Position numbers and translations under genes: made by a program | The notes under the pieces: generated by a model | What the model was told of the DNA's origin: nothing | The model's database searches: none | What the model saw: only the letters and a program-made list of their open reading frames with translations | Shown: piece by piece, positions 8,275-17,646 of the stretch | How positions within the stretch are numbered: the stretch's first letter is position 1 | Layout: each line of letters opens with the position of its first letter | Assembly: GCA_021732785.1 (NCBI GenBank) | Contig: JAKFUG010000008.1 | Coordinates: 115,002-179,001, forward strand | Source of the DNA: Planctomycetaceae bacterium | GTDB lineage: Bacteria; Planctomycetota; Planctomycetia; Planctomycetales; Planctomycetaceae | Length of the DNA: 64,000 nucleotides | Reading direction: 5' to 3'

Positions 8275-11200
8275 CTACCGGCGTGGCTCGCGATCGGTTT
8301 CGGTATTGCGCGGCGGGCCGCGAAAGGTCGGCGGCGGTCCGTTCGATCGTGGTTCGAACGCGCCCAGGAATTGTTTCATCGCGGCGTCCAACTCCGGAAA
8401 CGGCACGACGCGGGCATCCGGAGTCGCAATCGAACCCCGCACTTCCACGGCGAGCCATCCCTGACTCATTTGATTCACCAGCCCCACAATTTCCCGCAGG
8501 CCGGGAATGGGGACCGCATTCCGCGGCTGCATCGTGAAGAAGTCGAGATTGATTTTGCCATCGAAGCGGACAATGCCCCGCCCGCGCAAGCTGAGTGATG
8601 GTCCCACTAAATCGATGGCCTGAAACTCGAAGCGCTCGTTGCGCACGCCGAACAGAAAATTCGCGTAATTGAAGGCGCTGCGATTGACGGGCTGAAACTG
8701 GGGCAACTGAAAAATTTGCAGGAAGACCGGGAGTTCGTACAACGCCGCCGGGCTGATTTGCAGTTGGCCGTCGCCCATGAGCGCACTGGCGGAGTAACCC
8801 GTCCCGCGGAGATCCATCCAGGCATTCATCAAGCCGCGCACGTTGCTGTGACCGCGAAGGTGTTCCTGCGCATACCGCTCGAGACTGGCCCCATTCAACT
8901 CCAGATGGGCGGTATATTTCACATCCTGCATCAGGTCGACAATGGCATCGAGCTTCGCGTCCCCCTGGTACGCCGTGCCGATGACCCGCGCCGTGGGGGC
9001 GATGGCAAACGCCGCATCGGGTTTGATGGGCCGTGCCAGTTGCGCCGAGCCGACCACCAGTTGCTGGTCGCGCAAGCGGAACGGGCCGGCAATTTTGGTA
9101 ATGCGATGGTCTCGAAATACTGCGAGGGAATCGAGATCCATGCGGCCATCGAGCGCGGCTTTCACACCGTCCCATTGGCCTTCGAGGTCTACGCGGCCGT
9201 GGACGTCATCGATTCGCAAGCCCGCGTTGAGACTGCAACCGGCGAGATGAATTCGAAGCTTCCAATCGGCTTGAATCGGACCGTTGAGTTGCGCCGGCCC
9301 ATAGAACGTGACCGGACCCTCAAAGGAAAATCGACCGACCGGATTGAGCGTGTCAACCACTTGTTTCAGCGGACCGGCAAGCGTACGGCGGAACGCGGGC
9401 GTGGGCGAAAGGTCGTCCACATGGAGCGTTTTCAGGGCGACCGTCCAGGGCGTCACGCAGTTCGCTTCCCCGGTGGCCCGCACCTGCGTGTCATCGTGCC
9501 GGGCGGACAGCGAGCGGATGGTCACCAGATTTCGTTGAAAGTCATAACCGAAGTCTCCGGCAACATCCTGAAAAGGGAAGGGGAAGTCGCGCATCTGACA
9601 CGCTCCCTCAGTGAGTGTCAGTTTGGGAACATCGACTCGCGCGGGTTGCCCCGGACTCCAGTCGACTTGCGTGCTGAGTTCGATTCGGCCACTGGGATTG
9701 AAGGCCTCCCACACTTCCTGTAGATGGGGCGATAATGCCGAGTACAAAGCGCGATCGAGCGAGGCATTCGTCGCGGTGACATCCAACTGCAGCCGACCCG
9801 GACCCTGGGCGCGATCGTATTGCCCACTTCCCGACAGGATGGCACCGTCGTGTTGCCCTTTGAGTTCCTGAAACGTGATGAGGTCGCCGATCCAGTTGAT
9901 CTTGCCGCTGAGATCGGTCACGGCATACGGAAAGCCGGTGAACTGCAACGAAGCGCCCTGCACGATGGCGCGCAATTCCACGTCATGCTTCTGATTGAGC
10001 CCCGGCGGCCGGATGACGCGCAGCCAGGCGTTGCCTTTGCCACGCAACCGAAGAGCGACCAGCGTTTGCTGGACCTGCTGCGGTGAGGCGTTGATCAAAG
10101 CGTCATCGATGGGAACGTTGTCGGCGCGAATGTCGTACAGCGCTTCCCCTTCGGGGCCGGGGTTACGGACATTGCCGACCATCGAGACCAGCACCTGCCC
10201 CGCGCGGCCGGTCCCGTGAATCTGCACGACATCATCGTGCCAGGAAAGGGTTCCCTGAACATCCTGCACCGGATACGGGAATCGCTCCTGGGTGACGCGG
10301 CCTTCCGACAAACTGGCATCGGCGGTAAAGATCCACGGCTGGCCCGGAGTCAGCGTCGCTCGTGCTGTGCCATCGCAGAAACCGCTCAAGGCCAGCGAAT
10401 CCACGATTTTCTGTAGCGCCATCGGCAAGCGGTCGACCGTCGCGGCATCGATCGGCAGCTTCGTCGCTTTCAAAGAGAGATCCACCGCCCCGGTGCGATC
10501 CGCCCGCCCATCGAGGATCAACTGCGTCCGCCCATTCACCGCTTTGAACCCGCGGATCACGACCTGCGATCCATTCGTGGAGATCGATCCCTGCAAGCCC
10601 CGCAGCGGATACGGCACCACCTCATGCGTGAGTTGGCCGTCTTGAATCTTCGCGTGCAGCAGGAACTCGGGTGGCGCTTCGGGATCGGCTTGCCGAGCCT
10701 GCAAACTCAGCGATGTCACCAGATTCAATCCCAGATCGAGTGGTGACTGCGACCGCCGGGCGAGGGCTTCCGGGGCGTTCGCGGCGGGGACTTTCTCGTG
10801 CAGCCATTGATGACCGGCCTGCAAACGCGCCGGTAAATCGGGGATGAATCGCTGCGCCAATTGCAGCGTGGTGGGATCGATCGAGAGCCGCTGCACGTCG
10901 GCCTGCATCTGCCACGCCGCGGCTTCGAGGGGGACGGTTCCCTGTGCCGTCATCAATCCGGTGAGATCGCTGCGGGCCGACACATTCACCGCATACGATC
11001 GTTGCGAATCGGGCTGTGCGCCGAGATGGACGTCTTCGAGATGCCACAGGAACGTGCTGGAGGCGCCCGCGTCGAGCAGCGCCAGATCCACCGTGGCGTG
11101 GGTGACTTCGAACTCCGGCAACGGTCCATTTCCCGCGGGACGGACGAACGTGATTCGCGACCAGTTCCATTGTCCGGTGGCATCACGTAGCACCCGCATC

Positions 11201-11544
11201 TGCGGCTGACTGAAGTTGATCCGCTCGACCAGAAACTGCTGCCGTTCCTGCAGCGCCTGCCGATCGAGCGTGATGGTCACTTCGGGAACGATCAGCGCCG
11301 GGGCTTTTTCGTCTGGCAACTGCACGGTGAAATTGATGATCCGCACGCGGCCGCGGAAATCGAACTGGGCCCGTTCCACGCCGATGTCGGCATCGGGAAG
11401 AATGACGGCGAGTTGTCGCAGCAGTTCGGCGCGCAGGAGTTCATCGCTCCGCAGGGTGAACCACGCCACGGCAACGGCCACGCCGACGAGCAAAAAACTG
11501 CCGAGGATCAGCGCATGCTTGAGCATCTTGCCCAGCGTTTTCAC
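8275..11544 (-). CDS. AsmA/YhdP-like giant envelope protein
   Basis: This 1089-residue protein has an N-terminal membrane anchor (residues ~10-30, 'ALILGSFLLVGVAVAVAWF') followed by a very long periplasmic region. Repeated short strands and blocks of the type 'QLILDGRADRTGAVDLSLKA' and 'GPSLSLRGRGIVRFDGKI' mark the AsmA-like/DUF3971 family, to which TamB and YhdP belong. Members form long beta-rich grooves that are thought to carry phospholipids between the inner and outer membrane. The C-terminus has 'PIPGLREIVGLVNQ' and ends in a proline-rich tail. It starts with GTG at 11544, three bases after the stop of the GT-C gene upstream, so the two are translationally linked. Lipid transport or assembly is inferred from the family only. 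Confidence 0.85.
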   Translation of the reverse strand: MKTLGKMLKHALILGSFLLVGVAVAVAWFTLRSDELLRAELLRQLAVILPDADIGVERAQFDFRGRVRIINFTVQLPDEKAPALIVPEVTITLDRQALQERQQFLVERINFSQPQMRVLRDATGQWNWSRITFVRPAGNGPLPEFEVTHATVDLALLDAGASSTFLWHLEDVHLGAQPDSQRSYAVNVSARSDLTGLMTAQGTVPLEAAAWQMQADVQRLSIDPTTLQLAQRFIPDLPARLQAGHQWLHEKVPAANAPEALARRSQSPLDLGLNLVTSLSLQARQADPEAPPEFLLHAKIQDGQLTHEVVPYPLRGLQGSISTNGSQVVIRGFKAVNGRTQLILDGRADRTGAVDLSLKATKLPIDAATVDRLPMALQKIVDSLALSGFCDGTARATLTPGQPWIFTADASLSEGRVTQERFPYPVQDVQGTLSWHDDVVQIHGTGRAGQVLVSMVGNVRNPGPEGEALYDIRADNVPIDDALINASPQQVQQTLVALRLRGKGNAWLRVIRPPGLNQKHDVELRAIVQGASLQFTGFPYAVTDLSGKINWIGDLITFQELKGQHDGAILSGSGQYDRAQGPGRLQLDVTATNASLDRALYSALSPHLQEVWEAFNPSGRIELSTQVDWSPGQPARVDVPKLTLTEGACQMRDFPFPFQDVAGDFGYDFQRNLVTIRSLSARHDDTQVRATGEANCVTPWTVALKTLHVDDLSPTPAFRRTLAGPLKQVVDTLNPVGRFSFEGPVTFYGPAQLNGPIQADWKLRIHLAGCSLNAGLRIDDVHGRVDLEGQWDGVKAALDGRMDLDSLAVFRDHRITKIAGPFRLRDQQLVVGSAQLARPIKPDAAFAIAPTARVIGTAYQGDAKLDAIVDLMQDVKYTAHLELNGASLERYAQEHLRGHSNVRGLMNAWMDLRGTGYSASALMGDGQLQISPAALYELPVFLQIFQLPQFQPVNRSAFNYANFLFGVRNERFEFQAIDLVGPSLSLRGRGIVRFDGKINLDFFTMQPRNAVPIPGLREIVGLVNQMSQGWLAVEVRGSIATPDARVVPFPELDAAMKQFLGAFEPRSNGPPPTFRGPPRNTETDREPRR

Positions 11545-11547
11545 GGG

Positions 11548-12810
11548 TCAGCCTCCCGTCACAGGAGAGGATCGCCAACGCTGCCAAATCGCATGGGCAC
11601 CGATCGCCGCCAGAATCCACAGCGGATATTCCGCGGGCAGCCGGTAGCGGATCGAGCCGACAAACAGCAGATGCAAGGCACTGAAGAAGAGAATCGGCCC
11701 CGCAGTCAGCGCCAGCGTGATCAGATCGCGCCGCATGGCCCAGAGACCGCACAGCGAGAAAAAATACAACGGCACGGTCGACAGCAGCAAACCCCACCAC
11801 AACCGCCGATCGGCAAACTGATCGGCGTTGGGAACCGGGCTCCAGAACCGCAGTTCCTTGCTGACGGCGAGTTCCAGGGTTTGACGCGGATTCATCCTGG
11901 CAAAGGCCCAGGCCCGTTCCCGGTAATTCCGATTCATCTCGGACTCAGTGAGATGGGCGAGCAGTTGTTCCTGCTCGAAGAACGTCATGTCACTGCCGCC
12001 GGTCGCACCGGGATGCAATCCGTCGTAGAGACTCGGGCCATCCCACAGCGTGGTGACGACCGGTCGTCCGGTGACAATCGCATTCCGCAAGACCCACGGC
12101 GACATCGCCGCCATGAGAGCGCTGACCATGATGACGGCTTCCACACGTCGGCGGAGATCCAGCGGAGCCATCGAGCAGTGCAACACGGCTGTCAGCGGGA
12201 CCACGGGCAACCATGTCGGCCGCATGAAGGTGGCGAGTGCGCCGGTCAAGCCCGCGAGGAGCGCTGCCCTCCCGGCGATCTCTGTGGCATCATCGGACGA
12301 CGGACGCTGCGCATGGATCACCCAGGCCAGCGATAACAAATTCAACAGCAGAGTCGTGGCAAAAGTCGTTTCACTGAGCAGCAGCGGACTGAACGCCACC
12401 AGCGGCGGGGACAACGCTGTCGCCAGCCCGGCGAGCAGCGCCACACGTTCGTGGGTGACTTCACATCCCAGGCGGTATGTCAGCCCGCAGCCGATCGCCC
12501 CGATCACGCACAGCCAGCAGCGGGCGGCGAACAGTTTGTCGCCGAAGACCAGACGGCTCGCCGCGAGCACAACGGGAAACCCCGGCATCCGCAGCACACG
12601 TCGCGGGGGATTGTAGACGACGTAATCTTTGCCGTGGGCAATTTGACTGGCGAGTTCCCAATACCCGGCCGCGTCCCCTTCGATGAGGCAGATGCGTCCC
12701 GGTGTCCGTGAGACCTGGCTCTCAATTACGACCGCGGCAACCAGGCGGACCGTGAGCGCAATCCCGATCACGAGGCCGATGTGACCCCAGTGTGTACGCG
12801 CTCCTGTCAT
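11548..12810 (-). CDS. GT-C-type (family 39-like) membrane protein
   Basis: A multi-helix membrane protein of 420 residues from the ATG at 12810; 18 further codons upstream are open. After the first helix comes the loop 'CLIEGDAAGYWELASQIAHG', which holds the acidic residues expected in the first extracytoplasmic loop of GT-C glycosyltransferases, and 'RVLRMPGFPVVLA' follows. Eight or more hydrophobic segments fill the rest, ending 'IRYRLPAEYPLWILAAIGAH', typical of family 39-like proteins. It probably transfers sugar from a polyprenyl-phosphate donor, with acceptor unknown. It is the first gene of a two-gene unit with the AsmA-like protein (three bases apart), which suggests work in the same envelope process. 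Confidence 0.82.
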   Translation of the reverse strand: MTGARTHWGHIGLVIGIALTVRLVAAVVIESQVSRTPGRICLIEGDAAGYWELASQIAHGKDYVVYNPPRRVLRMPGFPVVLAASRLVFGDKLFAARCWLCVIGAIGCGLTYRLGCEVTHERVALLAGLATALSPPLVAFSPLLLSETTFATTLLLNLLSLAWVIHAQRPSSDDATEIAGRAALLAGLTGALATFMRPTWLPVVPLTAVLHCSMAPLDLRRRVEAVIMVSALMAAMSPWVLRNAIVTGRPVVTTLWDGPSLYDGLHPGATGGSDMTFFEQEQLLAHLTESEMNRNYRERAWAFARMNPRQTLELAVSKELRFWSPVPNADQFADRRLWWGLLLSTVPLYFFSLCGLWAMRRDLITLALTAGPILFFSALHLLFVGSIRYRLPAEYPLWILAAIGAHAIWQRWRSSPVTGG

Positions 12811-12876
12811 GGCAGACCGGCCCCCCGGTGGACAAACCCGCGGGATAGTAGGTTGGTTCCGCAACCGGGGTCAAGA

Positions 12877-12896
12877 GGGGAATACGCTTGTTCCCC
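12877..12896. other. Short hairpin between genes
   Basis: GGGGAA and TTCCCC are separated by 8 bases, between the GT-C gene start and the end of the receiver gene. It could weakly terminate receiver-gene transcription on the minus strand but has no clear T run. Confidence 0.3.
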
Positions 12897-12919
12897 GGCA
12901 GTGGCCGTTTGTCAGGAGA

Positions 12920-13297
12920 TTACTGGTCACTTAACAGTGGTGTCAGTCGAGCGATCACGTCCGAACGGCCCAATTCCGCTTTTCCGAAGCCGTATAACGC
13001 GCCGAGATGCACCGCGGCATCCTGATATTCCGGGTAGTTCGAAACGATCATCACCGGCGTTGTGTGCAGCATTTCATCGGCTTTGATGGCGCGCAGAATT
13101 TCGGTGCCGTCGGTGTAATCGGCGTCGAGTTTGCGGTTGATCAACACGAGGTTATAAGCACTCTTTCGCAGCAGATCGAGTGCGTCCGCAGCGGTTTCGG
13201 CTTGCGTGATGCGTACATCGAAGTTCGCTTTCAGAAACCGTTCGAGCGCGGCTTCATCGGGAACGCATTGACCGACGCTGAGAACTTGCCGAGGCAT
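12920..13297 (-). CDS. Receiver-domain protein lacking phospho-acceptor Asp
   Basis: A single CheY-like receiver domain of 125 residues with no output domain; ATG at 13297 (a TTG 12 bases upstream is also possible). The fold signature is clear: strand 1 'VLSVGQ', strand 3 'YNLVLINRKL', strand 4 'PVMIVSN' with the conserved Ser at 86, and strand 5 'LYGFGK' with the conserved Lys at 106. The acidic pair normally after strand 1 is replaced by Gly-Gln, and the phosphorylated Asp at the end of strand 3 is Asn54. It is therefore probably not phosphorylated by the usual mechanism and may act as a constitutive protein-binding module. No histidine kinase is nearby; element B2 separates it from the upstream RNA methyltransferase gene. 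Confidence 0.8.
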   Translation of the reverse strand: MPRQVLSVGQCVPDEAALERFLKANFDVRITQAETAADALDLLRKSAYNLVLINRKLDADYTDGTEILRAIKADEMLHTTPVMIVSNYPEYQDAAVHLGALYGFGKAELGRSDVIARLTPLLSDQ

Positions 13298-13334
13298 GAT
13301 TCGACTCAAACACGTGATCGGTGGGGCAGATCGC

Positions 13335-13412
13335 AGAGTCGGGGCAGGGGCCCCGACCGATGGATGTTTGCATTACGATGAAATCATAGGCCGGGGCCCC
13401 CGCCCCGACTCT
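13335..13412. repeat. Palindromic element family B, copy 2
   Basis: The arm AGAGTCGGGGCAGGGGCCCC and its inverted partner GGGGCCCCCGCCCCGACTCT carry a few changes relative to copy 1, with a spacer of about 30 bases. It sits between the RNA methyltransferase stop (13439) and the receiver gene start (13297), both on the minus strand. Confidence 0.88.
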
Positions 13413-13438
13413 TCACGCGGTCGTGAGTAAAACGGTGT

Positions 13439-14614
13439 CTACGGTTCGTCGCCGAAGAGTGGCACCATTTCGGTCTGCGCTTCGCCGGACGGACGCGGCC
13501 CGTAGTATTGGTAGTACGTGCATTCAATCCGGCCGTTGTACAACTTGCGGCGACGATCGGCCCGGCGACGGAAGCAGCGTTCGAACCCCGGATGCGACGT
13601 TAACGCATAGATCGACCACGTCGACAGCGGCGCAAAGGCATCCGCCATGTCGTCGTAAATGGCCGCGGCATATTCTTCGTCGCCGATGCGCTCGCCGTAC
13701 GGCGGGTTGCAGACCACGACGCCGTATTCCCGCTGCGATTTGAACTCCAGCACATCGAGCGTGCGGAATTGAATGTCGCCAATCACCCCGGCATCCGCGG
13801 CGTGGGATTCCGCCAGTTTGATGGCCTGCGAGTCGATGTCACTCGCCATGAGTTGCATGGGGAATTTCCCCTTCACCACGTCGCGGGCTTCTTCGCGGGC
13901 TTGCTTCCATTGCTCGCGAGTGATCTGCCCCCACGTCTCACACAGGAAGTTGCGATTCATTCCCGGAGCGCGGTTGCGACCGATGAGTGCCGCTTCAATG
14001 GCAATCGTCCCCGAGCCGCAGAATGGGTCGAGAAACGGCCGCTGGGCGTTCCAGTAGCTGAGCAGGATCAACGCTGCCGCGGTGGTTTCCCGCAACGGAG
14101 CAATGCCGACTTGTCGCCGGTAACCGCGCTTGTGGAGGCCATCACCGGATGTGTCGATCGTCAGCGAAACCTGATCTTTGAGAATGCCGACTTCGATGGG
14201 ATATTCAACGCCGGTTTCCTGAAACCAGTGGCGTTGATACGTCTTCTTCAACCGTTCGACAATCGCCTTCTTGACGACGCTCTGCACCGTCGGCACGTGA
14301 TGCAATGTTGAGCGGATCGATTTCCCCGAAACCGGGAATTTGCCGTCGGCGGGAACCCATTGCTCCCACGGCAATTCCGTCGCCTGATCGAACAGTTGCC
14401 CGAAACTGCGGGCGGGGAATTGCCCCACGAGAATCAGCACCCGATCCGCGGACCGCAACCACAAGTTGCAGCGACAGACCGCGAGTTCGTCCCCGATGAA
14501 GCGGACGCGCCCGTCTTCGACCTGCAATCCCTCATAACCCAACGCTTCCAGTTCGCGGGCCACCACGGCTTCCAGGCCAAACGCGGCCGTGGCAATCAGT
14601 TCCAGACGACTCAT
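13439..14614 (-). CDS. THUMP-domain RNA (guanine-N2) methyltransferase
   Basis: A 391-residue protein of the RlmL/YpsC family, which methylates guanine in 23S rRNA; ATG at 14614 ('MSRLELIATAAFGLEAVVAR' is the family's usual beginning). The N-terminal ferredoxin-like plus THUMP region (residues ~1-160) binds RNA. The Rossmann-type catalytic domain has 'LDPFCGSGTIAIEAAL' (195-210) for SAM binding and the base-flipping motif 'NPPYGERIG' (303-311). The length matches stand-alone RlmL-type enzymes rather than the fused RlmKL of enterics. It is monocistronic or the first gene before the receiver gene. Confidence 0.92.
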   Translation of the reverse strand: MSRLELIATAAFGLEAVVARELEALGYEGLQVEDGRVRFIGDELAVCRCNLWLRSADRVLILVGQFPARSFGQLFDQATELPWEQWVPADGKFPVSGKSIRSTLHHVPTVQSVVKKAIVERLKKTYQRHWFQETGVEYPIEVGILKDQVSLTIDTSGDGLHKRGYRRQVGIAPLRETTAAALILLSYWNAQRPFLDPFCGSGTIAIEAALIGRNRAPGMNRNFLCETWGQITREQWKQAREEARDVVKGKFPMQLMASDIDSQAIKLAESHAADAGVIGDIQFRTLDVLEFKSQREYGVVVCNPPYGERIGDEEYAAAIYDDMADAFAPLSTWSIYALTSHPGFERCFRRRADRRRKLYNGRIECTYYQYYGPRPSGEAQTEMVPLFGDEP

Positions 14615-14832
14615 GCAAGCAGCTTCAACGGCAAGGTGAAAGAACGGAAACCGCCCATGATACCAGATGCCGGGACTGCATGCAGCATGCAGAATCGAAT
14701 CCTCCTGCAAGAGAAAGTTGATCAATCCACGCTTGCCGCTTTGCAGGAAAGAAAGATGTGCAATTTCAGGATGACTCGGCGGCCGTGGTGATCCGCTAAG
14801 CGTCAAGCGTCAATTGTGGACGTTCCGCGGCA

Positions 14833-16260
14833 TCACTGCCCGTAGAGCGTTCCCGGCCCCTTGGGCTTGCGGTTCACGCGGTTGTGGCTGTGCAATCCAT
14901 CCAACACGAACTCCGCAATCGCGGCGGACAATCCCGTCGATGTTTCTCCGGACGCCAACTCGGGCGCCAGTTCTTTGGACAGGCGATCCACCTGTTCGCG
15001 AAACCCGCGGATGCTGCTGATCCGCTCCAGCAATTCCGCGGCGGTGAGCTTTTCGCTTAGTTCCAGCGTCTTCCCCGATTCAAATGCTTCGATCACCGAG
15101 CGGAACGCTTTGGGGTTCGCATATTGATCGAAGACAACTTTAACCGCTTCGTCGACCATCCGGGTGACGAGTTTGTCTTCCTGCCCGGGTTCTTCGGTCA
15201 TCGTCAGTTCCATTTTTCCACGCGAACTGGCGACGAGCGCGGACAAATCAGACACCCGCGCCACGGCGGCCGGTTCTTTCGACAACAATGTGCGTCGTTC
15301 CGCTTGCGAGACGACATTTTCGTAGTTCGCGATCGACATCCGCACGCTGACCCCAGACGCGGAGTTGACATGCGGGCTGACCCGCGCGAGCCGGGAGACT
15401 TCTTCGACGATCTCTTTGATGAACCGCGGCACATGCACCCGCGGCGCGTCATTCCGCTCCGTCCAAGCATTCTCTTCGACGATCTGAATGCCGAGTTCCC
15501 GCGTCAGGGGATAATGCGTCCGCACCACCGAACCGATGCGGTCCTTCAACGGCGTCACAATTCGCCCGCGGTTCGTGTAATCCTCGGGGTTCGCACTGAA
15601 GACCATGCAGACATCCAGCGGCAGCCGCACCGTAAACCCGCGAATCTGCACGTCCCGCTCTTCCAGCACGTTGAACAGACCGACCTGAATCTTCGGACTC
15701 AAATCGGGGAGTTCGTTCATGCAGAAAATGCCGCGGTGACTGCGGGGAATCAGACCGAAGTGCATCACGTCTTCATTCGCCAGATGCCGCCCTTCCGCGT
15801 GCTTCACCAAGTCGACTTCCCCAATGAGGTCCGCAATCGTGACATCCGGCGTGGCCAGTTTTTCGTGATAACGATCTTCGCGGCCAACCCAGGCAATCGG
15901 ACACGCATCCCCCTGCACCGCCACGCGATCCCGTGCCAACTTCGACAGCGGCGCGAACGGATCATCTTGAATCTCCGAACCTTCGACGATGGGCAAAACG
16001 TCATCGAGCAGCGCGGTCAACATCCGCAGCATCCGAGTCTTGCCCTGTCCGCGAAGGCCGAGAAACAGCATGTCGTGCTGGGAGAGAATCGCGTTCTGCA
16101 CTTGCGGGACAACCGTCTCTTCGTAACCGACCATCCCCGGAAACAACGGCTCGCCCCGTTGCAGCTTTCGCAGCAGATTCCGCCGCATTTCCAGTTTGAC
16201 AGGCAGGCTCTGATAGCCACTGGCCCGCAATTCCCCCAACGTCTTCGGCCGATCGGTCAT
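14833..16260 (-). CDS. MoxR/Mg-chelatase-type AAA+ ATPase
   Basis: A 475-residue AAA+ protein resembling the I subunit of magnesium chelatases and MoxR ATPases. Walker A is 'GLRGQGKT' (68-75), the Walker B region is 'GIFCMNELPDLSPKIQVGL', and sensor 1 lies in 'CMVFSANPEDYTNRGRIVTP', where the Asn-Pro-Glu is characteristic. An alpha-helical lid and an unusual C-terminal ~150 residues, rich in charged helices, follow. Such ATPases normally remodel partner proteins together with a von Willebrand factor A protein, but no VWA gene is adjacent. There are no chlorophyll genes, so pigment synthesis is not implied. Partner unknown. Confidence 0.87.
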   Translation of the reverse strand: MTDRPKTLGELRASGYQSLPVKLEMRRNLLRKLQRGEPLFPGMVGYEETVVPQVQNAILSQHDMLFLGLRGQGKTRMLRMLTALLDDVLPIVEGSEIQDDPFAPLSKLARDRVAVQGDACPIAWVGREDRYHEKLATPDVTIADLIGEVDLVKHAEGRHLANEDVMHFGLIPRSHRGIFCMNELPDLSPKIQVGLFNVLEERDVQIRGFTVRLPLDVCMVFSANPEDYTNRGRIVTPLKDRIGSVVRTHYPLTRELGIQIVEENAWTERNDAPRVHVPRFIKEIVEEVSRLARVSPHVNSASGVSVRMSIANYENVVSQAERRTLLSKEPAAVARVSDLSALVASSRGKMELTMTEEPGQEDKLVTRMVDEAVKVVFDQYANPKAFRSVIEAFESGKTLELSEKLTAAELLERISSIRGFREQVDRLSKELAPELASGETSTGLSAAIAEFVLDGLHSHNRVNRKPKGPGTLYGQ

Positions 16261-16391
16261 CGTCGATCCTCAAGAATGCACTCGTGCGTGAACCCCACGG
16301 ATTATAGCGCCCCAAGTCCATTCGGACAGACATCGCCGTCGGAGTTCCCCGAAGTCGGCGCAAAGAAGGAGCGGCGTTCGTTATCGGATCA

Positions 16392-17507
16392 TCATTGAGA
16401 GGCGGGTTTCGCACGGATCGTAATCGTAAGACCATCCACGTCCGCGGCGGCTTTCACCGGGTCGAGAACCGCTTTGAGAAATTCTTCGGTCGTGGCTTTT
16501 TGTACCTGAATGGAGATGGTTTGGTCGAGATTCACGCCCGCTGTTTTCAAGGCCTCTTCATCAGCAACGATTTCCGCACCGCTTTTTTCGAGTTCCTGCA
16601 ACACCGCTCGGACCGGGACATTTTTTTCGTTGAGTGTGAAGCGACGTTGTTTCAACGGCGTCGGGGGCGGGCCGTCTTTGGGGGCCACAATCCGGTTAAA
16701 GCCCCCGGCCAGCCATTTCGAGATTTGCTCGTGGTCTTCCACGCGCCCGCGGACGACGATCTCCTTGTCGCGCGCGGTGAGGGACAACGCGGGGAGTCGT
16801 GCGTGCCAGTCTTCGATCAGACTCGCCACCGTGGTCTTGCCGCGCGGCTGATACGCCCGTTCGATGAGTTCCGGCGGCTGCCACGGCGCGAAGGTGATCC
16901 GCCGTCCTTGCGGTTGCCACATCCAACCGCGATCGAGCTGAATCAGCACCAGCGTTAATGCTTCGCATGCGGTCACGTTCGGAAATGTTGCCCCCGCCCA
17001 CAAATCATGCGGCACCTTGTCGAGATTCTCCATCTGCAGGTTGAACGCGGTGGCAATCTGTTCGAGGATTTCGCGCGGTGTGGTGAGATCATCCCAGGCG
17101 ATCGTTTTCCGCATGGCCAGCGGGCGACGCGTGGCATTGGCGGCCATCGTGGTTTCCGCTTGCGCGATCGCCGTCCGGAGCCACCGCGCGCGATCGCCCG
17201 GACCGATGTAGGCCACGTTTTCCGTCAGAACCAGTTCCGCGTGAAGGGTGTCCGCGAATCGGCTCAATCCTTTCAGCAACGGTTCCTGTTGTAAGGAAAA
17301 CGTCACCGTCTGATTGGGATCGATGCGGCGGTCGAGCACCAGCGCTAACTGTCGGTCCGGTCCCAATTGTTTCAGGACGCTGCGCAGTTCGGCATTTTCA
17401 AAGACCGCGGTCAGTGACCGATTCCATTCGGTCGCACACTTCGGCCCGGTGGCCCACGGCTCAGCACCGATCGTCGTCAGCAGCAGCAGCAACAAGACCG
17501 CGGTCAT
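16392..17507 (-). CDS. Secreted protein with STN-like repeats
   Basis: A 371-residue protein with an N-terminal hydrophobic signal ('TAVLLLLLLTTIGAEP') and then three segments of the secretin/TonB N-terminal (STN) type. The first is at about residues 30-100, a weaker one in the middle ('PREILEQIATAFNLQM'), and the last near the C-terminus ('VPVRAVLQELEKSGAEI...TISIQVQKATTEEFLKAV'). STN domains occur in secretins and TonB receptors as protein-interaction modules; here no secretin pore or barrel follows. A periplasmic interaction role is inferred. Palindromic element A2 lies 17 bases upstream of the start. Confidence 0.75.
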   Translation of the reverse strand: MTAVLLLLLLTTIGAEPWATGPKCATEWNRSLTAVFENAELRSVLKQLGPDRQLALVLDRRIDPNQTVTFSLQQEPLLKGLSRFADTLHAELVLTENVAYIGPGDRARWLRTAIAQAETTMAANATRRPLAMRKTIAWDDLTTPREILEQIATAFNLQMENLDKVPHDLWAGATFPNVTACEALTLVLIQLDRGWMWQPQGRRITFAPWQPPELIERAYQPRGKTTVASLIEDWHARLPALSLTARDKEIVVRGRVEDHEQISKWLAGGFNRIVAPKDGPPPTPLKQRRFTLNEKNVPVRAVLQELEKSGAEIVADEEALKTAGVNLDQTISIQVQKATTEEFLKAVLDPVKAAADVDGLTITIRAKPASQ

Positions 17508-17523
17508 CGGTGATCCTCTTGCT

Positions 17524-17594
17524 GTGTGCCACTGGCTCTGCCAGCGCTGGCTTTATTTTCTATCGGAAAGACACTGGCAGAGCCAGTGGCACAC
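17524..17594. repeat. Palindromic element family A, copy 2
   Basis: GTGTGCCACTGGCTCTGCCA begins the left arm and the intact right arm ends GCCAGTGGCACAC at 17594. The left arm has decayed or recombined at its inner end (CCAGCGCTGG). It lies in the 139-base gap between glcD's stop and the STN-protein start, both on the minus strand. Confidence 0.9.
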
Positions 17595-17646
17595 AAATCA
17601 CAATCTTCCCACTCGCTGCTCGCTCCCGGTTTCTTTCAAACGTGCA

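Noticed and set aside
8716..9723. 335-codon plus-strand frame inside the AsmA-like gene
   Set aside because: Antisense shadow; the minus-strand protein has clear family structure along the whole stretch.
14833..16260. Magnesium chelatase for (bacterio)chlorophyll synthesis
   Set aside because: Only the AAA+ similarity supports it; no D or H subunits or pigment genes are near, so a MoxR-like role is the safer call.
15124..16398. 424-codon plus-strand frame opposite the MoxR-type ATPase
   Set aside because: The ATPase motifs are on the minus strand; the opposite frame has the low-complexity composition of a shadow.
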